Origin: Chaetomium olivaceum
Lineage: Eukaryota > Ascomycota > Sordariomycetes > Sordariales > Chaetomiaceae
Direction: 5' to 3'
Length of the DNA stretch: 64,000 bases
Assembly: GCA_039881045.1 (NCBI GenBank)
Contig: JAYWVB010000011.1
Span: 496,001-560,000 of the forward strand
Program-made: the position numbers and the translations under genes
Part shown: positions 24,720 through 35,816 of the stretch, piece after piece
Layout of the letters: each line of letters starts with the position of its first letter
Numbering within the stretch: position 1 is the first letter of the stretch
Notes under the pieces: model-generated
Database searches by the model: none
Told to the model about the DNA's origin: nothing
What the model saw: the letters and a program-made list of their open reading frames with translations, nothing else

Positions 24720-27700
24720 AGGCGACGGCGGATGCTGAGGGCGGGGTTGAGGTGGTGCTGCTGCGGCGGCGGCGGCGGATCCGCCGCGGTATGAGGCGTA
24801 AATAGGCTGGTTGCGCTCTGGTGTGGTGGCATGTTTAGGTAGTGGTTGGCGTGCGGATGGAATTTGGGGAGGGCTGGTGTGTAACATTGGCCGCTCAGGG
24901 GTACGTGACCCTTGACTAAGATTAACTCAAGTTCCAGCAAGGGAGGCTAACAGACGGAAGCGACGCCCTTGTGAGATGGGGCATCATCCGTCAAGATTTA
25001 CGACCGGGATAACCGCATTTGGGTAGGTAGGTTAAGGAGTTGGGAGCTGAAGTTGGCATGATTTCTTCTGTCTTGTTTTTAGGATACCCCGTGGCAGATC
25101 TCAATAGAGAATCCAACCCAACACTGTTGGCAACGCCGTGATCTGTAGTGAAGGTTGTCTCGAGGGCTACCTTGAGGGTTGCCTCAAGGGCCGATACGAC
25201 TCAATCCGATGCGCCTTGTGTTGGTCTGCCATGAACGTCCCTTCCATTGAGTTGCGGGAGCCAGTCGGCCCCTTGATGACGAATTGTAAAGGGGAGGTAG
25301 CTCGGTGCTGGTTGCGCGGTCGTTACCATGCCGTCGTTCGATTCTGAGGATGTGAAGCGAACGTAATGGATTGTCGGGTTGATGTCGATACTGGGACGTA
25401 ATGGATTGCCGAGTTGAGCTCTGATGCTGAACGAGGGGTGTTTCCCTAGCGACGTCGAACCAGGATATGTCGAAGCTTCTCGAATGGGTCGTAAGTATCA
25501 GCAGTACCGGTTACAACGCCCGAATTCCCTCTCCAAGCAGTGACTTTCTCCAGAAGTCACCTCGAAACGGGAGTATTAAAGCCCAGAATCCGCTCTCGAG
25601 GCGAGATTCCAGATCCCGGAACCACTCATCGGTCAGATAGATAGTATATCCATTCCGTCCCCGGTTGTGGTCCTCCATGTGTATGTCTCTGTGTATGTGC
25701 CGATTCAACCGCAGATCCCATCTATATCAGACATGATGAACAACTCCGAGTGGAAGAAGGATAGACGAGTGGTAAAATTCACATCCCAGGACCCAGTTCC
25801 AGCAACGCACAGCAGCGGGCGAGGTTAGGCGAGAGGGGAGAATGGTGATACAGAAGAGGGGGACGGGAGCTTTCCCCTCTCTCCCTTACGCAAAAAAAGA
25901 ATTAGATAACAAAAAACAGAGTTTTGAGAACCTCATCGAATCTGCACCCCCTAGCCGGCGAGCTGAAAGGATATGTCAATCCTGCAGCCAGCCAGATCGG
26001 AAAGCTAGCCCCTGTCATGTGCAATCAAGAGCCAAAGTATTGCCTGCCGCCTCTCTGAGCGAATATGCATGTCTAAGCATCGTGCAGAATGAGCCGCGCT
26101 CGGTGTAGAAAGCCCAGACCGTGGCGGCCGGCCCAGGGTATATCCCGTGCCGAAGCGAAACTCCAAGGGAAGGAAATGCCGTAGGGGCCAGGCGCCAGAG
26201 ATAGCCCGGGCGGTATGTTTGTAGTGTAGCAGTTATGGGGAGGGTGGTTGTCGAGAGGCAAGGCGGGATGATGGATGCCGGTATCGTAACAAACGAACCA
26301 GATCGGTCAACACCGGCCGGGAAGCGAGCCCACCCCAAAGGCCAGCCCGCTTCCGACACCACCATCACTGCCGCCCGTCCCCCCGACGGTGGCCAAGAAA
26401 ACGATGTGAGAATGGGCCTCTCAGAAACGGCAGACGGTGGGCTGTACTGGTGGTGTGTGGTGGTAATCGCCGTGATGATGGTGGTAGTCGTCGTGATGGT
26501 GGTGGTGGTGAGAAGGCAAGGCACGGGGCGGAAGCGACGCGTCGGACGGACACTCCCACCCCCGTCAGCACTCAAAGCAGACACACACCTCCTGCCGGCC
26601 GGAATCCTTCCCTTGCCCGCGTCGCTGTGCACTCTTTCTCTCGACGAATCCAGATCAAACCCATCCTCCCGTGCAACCACCTCTGGATGAGGTCGGCCAA
26701 CGGAGCCAGGCAAAATGTTACAAGAGACCAAAACGCTTTCGGCCCGAGCTTCCACGACAAGGCGGGGGGCCATTCTGAGCCAGCCATCGCCCCCCGGGCT
26801 CGTCTCCAACCTTCCACGACATATGTACCGATATCCACCATTGTCTGGATATCAGGATTGCGCCTGCATATTCCCGCTCCCCCGACCGGCCCATGAGGGT
26901 TAAAAGGAGGACACCATATGTTGAGAGAAACAAGTTAAAACGCATCGACTAGGACCAGGATGGCGGCCGAGTGTGTAAAAGGGACGGGCTGGTCCGCGTT
27001 CTTTCGAATTGGAGCCGCTCACCGGTGTATGCAGCCGGTCTAAAAGGGAACCGTAGCCGCGTCGCGCCTATGCGGGCGGATATGGGCCTGAGACGAGGAG
27101 GGATGGGCGACGCGGTACGAGAGACCAATCCCCAGCCTTGGCGGCCATACGAAACCGCTTTCTTGCGCGTTTGTTGGGAGCTGTTCAGATCGACAAACCC
27201 CCCCCTCCGGCATCGAGTACCCTTGCTCCCTCGCGCTTGGAGATGCATGTTATATGGGGCTTAATAACCCGACGGCAGCTGAAAATACCGGAGACGCCAC
27301 GGCAGTAAGAAGACCGAACGCTTGTTTAGGTCTGATGCCCACATCGCCACCGGAACTATCATAATAAGCCCGGTAACTGATCTGGAGTGGACGGTGTGGT
27401 GTGAAAAAGAGGCTGGTAAACTGTCGGCATGGTTTTGCCACAGGTGTTCAGCTATTCCACCCCATCTCTCCAATGCCTTTTCGGGACGGACCAGCAGCCA
27501 CTTTCTGCAAGATGATATTGCAAACATGCGTTGTAGATTGAGACGCGGTAGAGGGATCAAAAGGAGCAAGCAGCAGCCTTGACAGGAATGCAGAAAACAG
27601 AACTTGTAGATGAACTGGCATCCCCGTCGGGTCCGATAGCCTTACCCCCTTGCTTTCCCCTGACCGAGAGCTCTAGACCCCGGGAAGCGAATGCCCGCCA

Positions 27701-30700
27701 AGCAGGGGAAATATTCTGCTCTGCGGGGAAAAGACCAAGAAGAGATAGGCACATCTGCACTGCGTCGCTATGCAGATTCTCCGAGCGGCAGGTGAAAGAG
27801 CGAAGGATGAGACTTTGAGCTTGCGCTGGAGCCTGGATGTCAGGACTTGCTGCTGACTGGGATTATCAAACCCCTGGCATTCTGCTCGGACTTTCCGGGA
27901 AAGGACCCGACAGAACCAGATCTGTTGAATCGGAGGCTGCGTCCGTTCTTCGTACCACGTCCTCCCCCATATTTTCTTCGCTTTCAACGTTTGAGGATGT
28001 TCCAGAACCAGACATAGGCTAACGCCGGTAACCTCAATCATCCACCATGGGGCTGACGTCACAGGGGTGGGTAAACAAAGATGAAGGGGTCGTACATCCA
28101 CGTACAGTCGTGCTTGGATAGGAGAGATAAGGATTGCAAACGGGTCGAGAATGGAGGCAATTAATATATCGATCAGTGATAGCAAGCGTCCCGGCTCTCC
28201 GGTTGCTGCGTTTTATCCGCAGGTCCTGCCAATACAGCTTGCAACGGCCGGGTCAGCGGGCTCTTGGCATAGTTAAGGTAGCTCTTCATGTACCGCCCGC
28301 TGATCGCTCCTCAACCCAATTATCTGTGGATAACGGAGACTATGACGATAAAACCGTGTCCGAAAGAAGAGCCGTATTGACTGGCAGCCGGATCGCCATG
28401 GGTGCAAGTGTAAAGGACGAAGGGGATTTGACCGAGCGCTGTCCATCCGTCTTATGATGCCGAACGTCCGTCATGCAGATCAAGCCGTCGGCGATGTCCG
28501 CGGAAAATGACACTGGCGGTTCTCAGGTGTCCAGACATTCCAAGCTCCGGACTGTAAGAGCAAACATGCCCCATACTTTCCCCTCCCCCTTCTAGAGTGA
28601 TCCTTTCTACTTTGTGATACGACCAGAGAGACCAAGAAGCTGGGCAAACATTCCGTTCAGTGGTTGCCCAAGAAGCGTCGAATCCCGGATCCGAGGAGCT
28701 CCGGCTCCCCGATATTGTAGGACTAGAACGATGGCTTGTCCGGGGGTGCGATGATGCTGTCTGCGAAAGAAGCGTTCCTTTGTGGCCAGACAGCCGCAGG
28801 CTGTGAAGTGCGAGGACGTCTTGTGGAATCGGCTGTTGGACGTTACTCATGATAACTTCCATGCGCTATAGCCTGAGCCACCATCAACGGGACGGCAGTG
28901 CCACTCTGGGCTGCAGGGGTGTACAATATCAGTGAGTGCGGTTCCCGGTGCAATCGCAGTCAGCAATCAATATCAAACCTTGACGGCCGAGATGTCCCCA
29001 CTCCGGGCCCATTTTTGTTGGGATAGCTCGCTGGGTGGTTAGATGAGACTGATAGGACTGTTTCCTACTCGATAAACTTCAGCGTGATGAAGGAAACCAA
29101 CCCAATGCCATTGCTGAGTACGAGAAACATAGACCAAGTGCTGGAGACGCGACGGTCAGACGAATTCGATCAGAAAGGGCGGTCAGGTCGGTGCCTGGGA
29201 GCGCAGTGCCCAATCTATCCGGTCCGGGATAATACAGTGCTTGAACACCATCTTTTCCGTGTAGACCCTGATGGCGTTATCTTCAGTGATAGTTCGGCCA
29301 TTGATGACGCGGTGAGCGGTGGTGTCGATGAGTCAGGTCTCCCTGGGCGTCAATATCAGGAGAACGATAAGTTTGCTCGGCTCGGGACGAGCCCAAGAGA
29401 AGGGTGTAGTGCTGGGCCCTAGCAAGGGTAAGGCTGGGAGAGCACTGCCCGGGAGGGTGATCATTGCGTCGAGAAGAGCGCCATCGATGGCACATGGACG
29501 TGCGATGAGATGCCGCTTTCCTGCGAGGTGATGCCGGGGAAGCCGGAAGCCGGTGCTCGGTTCCGTTTTCTGGGGAACGTCAAAGGCAGTCCCGTCAGCC
29601 CACAGCATGAGCGTGTGTATTTCTGGTAAGGTTGGTGGCATTGAAACGTGGGCAGCGCAGGTATTGGCTTCCGTTCCGTCGATTATCTGGCTCTGTTCTC
29701 TATTTAGACTCGGCGATGGGTCACGCGGGGCATCGCCGAGATGCCCAGGCTTCTCGGATCCTCTAGTCGCTGGGCACAGACTTGGTCGACGGGTCATCCT
29801 AATCGACGACTATGTTGCCGTGAGAAGAACACTGCAGATGAGAAGAGCGAGGGAACTTCGAGGAATGCGATCCTGACCAGGTTGCGCCTTTGTACGCTAC
29901 GGACCAACGAAGCAGCGACCTTGGTCGAGTCACCGAACGTCCAATCGTGACATGCATGGAAGGATCGGGGCTTGAAACACCCGGTTCGCATCTGCAACCA
30001 CGCGGAACAACCACACGTATGTCCGAAGGAAGTATGTATGTACCTACGAGGTACACGGTATAACGCCTCCTACTTTCTTCTTATCGTCGAGGACCATATA
30101 TCAGCTCATGATTACGCTTGGGGGTCTCGCGGAAGGATATCGGCGTCACACTTTACTGTTCTTCGGTACGTTTCCTTCCGGCGATTCTTCTGCGAAACTC
30201 GCTTCGAGATTCTCGAACTTGTTGGTTTTGGATGTTGATGTTGTGGGGAAGAAAGACCCCTGACCTCCGCTGCCAGGGTTCGCTTTAAGCTTCCCCACGG
30301 GGCGTGGGGGCTCCAACCCCGCAGCTGCAGGGCACCTCGCGGGGCAGCCCCAGAGATCCCAGGTCCCTTCAAAAGCAGAATTTGATGGCGCAATCAGCCG
30401 TCAAGGTCACTGCACCACAGCTTATCATCTTGCCGCTGCGTCGCTTCACCTATCGCCCACCCTCACCGACGATGGTCAAAATCCCAAGAATAGAATCGGC
30501 CAATCAGAGTGGTGAAAAGCCTGCAAAATCACCCGGATAACAACAACATGTCAAGCTCGGGAAATGAAAGGATGGGATGCCGGCCAGCGCTAGGGGAACT
30601 TATCTCGTCGCCCGTACCAAGCACCCAAGCTCTCAGGTCCCATCGTTTCTGCTAAGGTGCCACTGATGTTTTTGGGCATGCTCTCCACAGTTCGGAGCAT

Positions 30701-33700
30701 GCCCACCGATCATTTTCAGATATTGTTCTTGACGCACAATCGCGCCGCCGATCAGAGGAGCCCGCCCTCGCTTGCCGTACCGCTCAGTTCTTATCCAGGT
30801 TCTCAGCGTCGCACCAGCACTGACCAGATCGGTCTCGAGTCTTCCATGCGTGCGTGTGAAAGAGCATGTTATCAACCCCACACTTCAAACAATCCTGCGC
30901 AAGTTATCATCAAGGTGACAGGGACGGTCATGAAGATCTCCGTCTCATCACAGGTCTCGGGATGTCCAAAGAATCCCTCCGAGCAGTCCTGCCAGCCTGC
31001 GTGACCGGGCCTCCGAGAGCTTGGTAGCTCGGATAAGCGATTGCGGGGGATCGGTTGCGCCATTCATGGGTCCTCAAGAGACAAGGGCATTATCTGGGGA
31101 ACCGTCGAATCCTCCATGTCATCCAGGCCGTCAAACACGTTGCCTTGTGTCCGGGGCCCAGCTAATTCGGAAGCACCTAGACCGTCCTGCTTGACGCAGC
31201 TCCCCTTGGCCCCCCGAGACGTGTTTGAGGCCAGAGAGGTGGGATGAAACCAATCAGCAGTCCAAACCCGGTGTTACAGACGCTTCGTATATGCGATCTA
31301 TCTGGGGCAACTGGGGAGAGGCAACCCGTGAGAAGGGTGTGCACATGCCGGACCACCCGAATCACGGGCTTCCCAGAGATCAGCAGCGCCCGAAGAGGCA
31401 TTGCATTGGCCGCGAGCCCACCCTGAAGTTTCGAGGAGATCGATGACATGTCAACACGTCGATTGCATCACCGTCGCGATGAGCCAAGGCAGCCCGCCTC
31501 CCTTGTCCAACCAGAGCCCAGGATGCCGTGCCCGCGTCTTGTATCATTTCCGTCACCCGAAGTTGCGGTGAGGACCGGGTCGGCCCAGCTTCAGGACGAA
31601 TCGAATGGTGCGTCGTCCTATCCACGGCTTTGGCGCCATGAGCAACTCCACGCCCGCGGCAAAGCCGTGGTTGTTCCGGCGCCTTGACCTCGCCGCGCGA
31701 AAGGCGGCTAGTTACATGCCGCTGTTGTTTGGTTGTATTGGAAACTTTCTTCCAGGACGCCGACACCGACCGAGCCCCGAGTATCCTAGTCCGTTCGGGA
31801 CAGCTGATCAGTTCGGACTCGCCAAGGTTGGGGGTCTCTGGATCAATTCGTTGTTGCGCTGATATCTGAGAACCCTGGTCTTTAATGATCACCAGCCTGG
31901 AAATCAGCTCAAATCAGCGACGCCAAAGGGCAGTTTCGGGTCTTGGAACGACGCTATTGTCGATCTCGCGTCCCAAGCGGCGCGCCGGCGCCGTGACCCC
32001 AGACTTTCCGCTCGCCCCCACGATTTTACAAGCCAGGGGTTTGGTTGGCTTCCCTACCGGAAGATTTTCCTGGGGTGCCGGGGTAGACGACGTAAAAAAG
32101 GGGGAATGGTGTTCGTTCCACCGAACAGACGAGGTCAACCGCTGACGTGATCCCCAAGCACACATTCTCCCCACACATCACTACGCCGCACTCGCCAAGG
32201 CGCCCTTCGATGGCTCTCGGCCATCCCCAGGTTGCGGGCACGTTGCCCGACATCTTTGTGTGCCATTCTGGGCGTTTCTTGACAAGCCTTGCCTGTGCCA
32301 CGCGATTCGTCAGGATACCTGTTGGCGGGAAGGCTGAGCCCACAGGCAACCAGAAACGTATCGACTCAGCATTGGCAGTGTCCAGAAAATAAAATAAAAC
32401 ATGCATCTTCGGTGAGGGACGAGGGAGGGGGCGGGGATACCATTTTCCAACAGTCACAGATTCTTCATGACAGAGTGGGCGGGCCCTCCACCCTCGCCCA
32501 AATCGTGACACCTGGCGTCATTTGGCCTCGCTGGCTTTAGGTAATGGCCAGTTGACACCATCCACGCCATCTCTGGCGCCGCAGGCGTGTTTCGCAAAGG
32601 CACCTGCCAGCATCCCGCCCCTCGCCGAGAGCCCAGCCAAGCCGCGCCCAGCTTCTTTGCCTTACGCGCACCACACACACACACCCTGCGGGCTGTATCT
32701 GTAATCCCGTAGACCGCCTCCCCAAAGTTACGAGAGTGTGTGCGGCGAGGCGGGCATGCAGCAAGACGGGAAACGCGCTCCCCAAAGATTCAGCCCAGCG
32801 TCGTACGCGTAAAACCCGGGGCCCGGCAATACCGTTCACGTCAGGCCAGCGTCGCATCCCCGCAAACCCGCCGCACGGCGAGTCCGCCTGCGCACACACA
32901 ACACGGGCCCACGGCACCACCACCTGCACAGGGAGTTGGAACCTTCTCAACCACAACGGCAAGGCTTGACATGCCTGGGCAAGTCATGGAGGGGGTCCTT
33001 CCAGCCTAGCCAACACCAGCCGGAAAAAAACCCCGAGCCTCCTCAATCCCCCCTGGACCCCTCCCTTTCGACACCCCTGGACGTCCCAGAAAACAAATGC
33101 CACTCCCCACAACACTGGGATCCTTAACTCAGCAACGATGGACAAATGCGGAAATGCCCCCCCAACGAAACAGGAAAGTGGGCAGCGGCGTGGTCAGCAA
33201 AGAACAAAAGGGAACGAGAAAAAAAAAGAACAGAAAGGAAGGTAGCAAGGAAGAAAAAAAAAAAGAACCCGCGTGCGTGTGTGGCGGGCGAAGCGTGGAG
33301 GCAGAACAGACCAGGCCACCACCCACGCAGGACAGGACAGGACAAGGCAAAGCAAATAACTTACCACATGTACGTACATACATACGTACAATACATACTG
33401 TTGTACGCACGCAAGGCAAAGTAAGGCAAAACAGGGCGGCCATGCACGCGGTAGCCAGCAGCAGCAGCAGCACCACCAGCAGCAGTAGCCAGCACCGGTG
33501 AACGGTCCGCGGCACTCGCTGATTTTGTGCCCCAGAACCAAAACCAGAACCGAAAAACCCACGCCGCATGTTGTTGTGTTGGGTTGGCTAGCGGGGGGGG
33601 GCAAAAACGACCGCCCGCCCGCACCCCCAGGCCACCTTATTTCTCCACGTTTCAGCAGAGCTGCCTCATTGGGGCTGGGCCGCGGGGAAGAGGCAAGCAG

Positions 33701-34559
33701 CAGAGGATCTCAACGGGGGATGGGGAGCGGCGGAGAGGAAAGAAGAACAAAAAAAAGGGGGTGCGTGCCGGAAAGGATGAGCGGCCAGGAGCGGCACACG
33801 TGTGCCCGTCGACTTGTCACCGGCGCTGCTGGGAGAGAGAAAAGCAAAAGAGCAGGAAGGAAGGTGGGAGGTTGCGGGATGTTTACAATTTTGGTTTGGG
33901 AGGAGGGGACGGTTTGTTGCTTGAATACCTGATGACTTTGTCTCCCCGGTGAACGGTGGTGGGAATTACCAAGTAACTAGCCAAAAAATACACAATGAGA
34001 ATGCCAAAAACCCAATTCCTCGCTGTCCTGTGCCTGGTGACCCCCCTCCCCCCCGAACCATCTATCGACTTGCTTTTCCAACCTTAAAAGAAAATAAGAG
34101 AAAATTCGATGTGTTGCAGCATTCTCAAGCCCAACCAAAAAAAAAACCTGCCGTCCAAACCCCGCCGGTTGAGAACACAAAGGAAAAACAATGTTGTCTT
34201 TTTCGTTGCTCCGCAATGGAGGAAGTAGGAAGCCAAGTCTATCCGTCCAAAAGAAAAGTGGTGAAGTGGTGATGTCTATCCTGCCCCGAGCCCAAGAAAC
34301 CCGCCACCCGCTTTGCTGTGTAAATTCCACAAGTTCCAAACCAATATTAAAAATGAGTCGAGTGCCATTTGCAACCAGAAAACCCCAAAAAGTAGACCGA
34401 CAAAGAAAGAGCCAAACGCCCAAAGTGGTTATATATCCTCTATAGATTTGCCCAGAAGTGTGTCGTCATCAGTCATGCCGTCGGAGGCTGCCGATCTTTC
34501 TTCGCGAGTCGAAAGGAAGGGCGTACCGTCCACGGTGGTGCTCCTCTCTTCGCGCTAAT
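24720..34559. other. Long stretch without a secure gene
   Basis: No intact gene is supported. Imperfect short direct repeats occur at 25150-25195 (GAGGGTTGCCTCAAGGG-like) and at 25363-25415 (ACGTAATGGATTG twice). A GTGGTG-rich tract at 26440-26520 gives artificial Val-rich frames. Between about 27.2 and 31.9 kb the - strand has scattered hydrophobic segments, for example near 28090-28185 (LIDILIASILDPFAILI), 29110 (WSMFLVLSNGIGLVSFITL) and 30010-30060 (TYFLRTYVWLF). These could be remnants of a multi-pass membrane protein gene. The last 1.5 kb (33.1-34.5 kb) is A-rich, with GTAC/CATA repeats, and is the cre-1 3' flank. Confidence 0.4.
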
Positions 34560-35816
34560 TCACAGCCTCTCGTACAGTTCGACGCCCGAGATGCTGTTGG
34601 ACGACGAACTCCTGCCACTCGAGGAGAAACCGTCGGCAGGGCTCAGCAGGTCGTGGACGGCCACCTTGGGCACGGGCAGTTTCCGCTGGGCGCCGTCGGG
34701 CCGGCTCATGATGTCGGTCAGCGACATGCCGTTGCTCCTGTTGGGCGTGGGCAGCAGAGGCGGGGTAAGCCCTTCGGGCGCGGGCTCCAAGGGGGCTAGC
34801 GCGGGGTGTGGTGCAGGCTGAGGTTGCGGAACGGGGGCAGCTCGACACCGCTGTAGGGCCTGAGGCGGGGCGAATGGGCGGGCGTGGCGAGTGGGGTGTG
34901 GTCCGGTGTCGGAGACAGGGAGTTGTGGGAAAACGTGGGGGACGAGGGAGCCGTCGAGTTGGGGAGTTGGGCCTCGACCGCTTCGACTGCCTGTACGCGT
35001 GCGCGTAGTGGTCATCGTGTTCGTCGTGCGAGTGCGGGCGCGACATGTGGTAGGCACCGAGGCCGGGCAGCGGGTTCCGCGCCGAGTGCAAGACGCCGCC
35101 GTAATACGGGTGCTGTCTCGAAGGCGGGTAGTGGTGCTGCCCCGGGGCGTTGTCTCGCTCAAGCTGACCCCTGCCCTGGCCAGCATGGCCATGTCCGGAC
35201 CGCTCTGACTGCTCATGACACCGCGGCTGTACGGGCTGAGGGTCGGCGGCGTGGGGAGGTTCATGCTGTAGGAGCTATAGTGGGGAGGCGACACGTTCGG
35301 CGACGACAAGGCGGTAGGCGGGCTGAACGGATCATCTTGGGCCCAGGAGGCGGCGCCATCATGTCGGGCTGCATCCTGTGAATCATAGAGGCGTGCTGAT
35401 GTGACCGCTCTTATTCCCCCTCCTCGAGTTCAGGTTGTTGTGTATCCTCGAGTGGCGGTGAGCCTCGTCAGACCGCGAAAACCGCTTGCTGCAGCCAGGG
35501 AAGTGGCAGCGTGCGGCTTCTCTCCTGTGTGGGTACGGATGTGGCGGGTCTGGTGTTTCCAGCCGGTGAAGGCCTTGTCGCACATGGTGCATTTGTAGGG
35601 ACGCGGAGCTCTGTGGGCTGCTCAGTGGGCGCGGCACCCACCGGCAGGGGTCCATTGGGACGAATGAGGCCCAACAGCCCATCTCGGCTTCGGTTTGCTG
35701 TTGTATTTGCACTTGCTGCTGTTGCTGCTGCTGCTGCTGTGAAATCTGGTCCCTCTCCGCCGAAACCTCTGGGTTCAGCAGGCTGAGAAGTCCACGGCAG
35801 ACTTTGCTCGTTGCAT
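34560..35816 (-). CDS. cre-1: CRE-1/CreA carbon catabolite repressor (C2H2 zinc finger), with about 13 apparent indels
   Basis: CRE-1 binds SYGGRG sites and represses genes for alternative carbon sources when glucose is present. The family start MQRAKSAVDF is at 35816. A poly-Gln tract, GLLGLIRPNGPLPVGAAPTE, and two zinc fingers (PYKCTMCDKAF..QTRHIRTHTGEKPHA; CHFPGCSKRFSRSDE..RHSRIHNN) follow. Downstream are MIHRMQPDMMAPPPGPKMIR, HSHDEHDDHYAHAYRQSKRS, the acidic/repression region and the terminal SISGVELYERL. No intron is needed. The frame changes about 13 times: 11 one-base losses and 2 one-base gains, nearly all at short runs of C, G or A. Both gains are compensated nearby and fall inside the fingers. 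Allowing for these the length is about 421 aa, as expected. Read literally, the gene could not make CRE-1. See findings for the two interpretations. Confidence 0.96.

Noticed and set aside
26235..26690. Frame with a strongly hydrophobic Val/Met stretch on the + strand
   Set aside because: The apparent membrane segment is the translation of a GTGGTG-type repeat; nothing else supports a gene.
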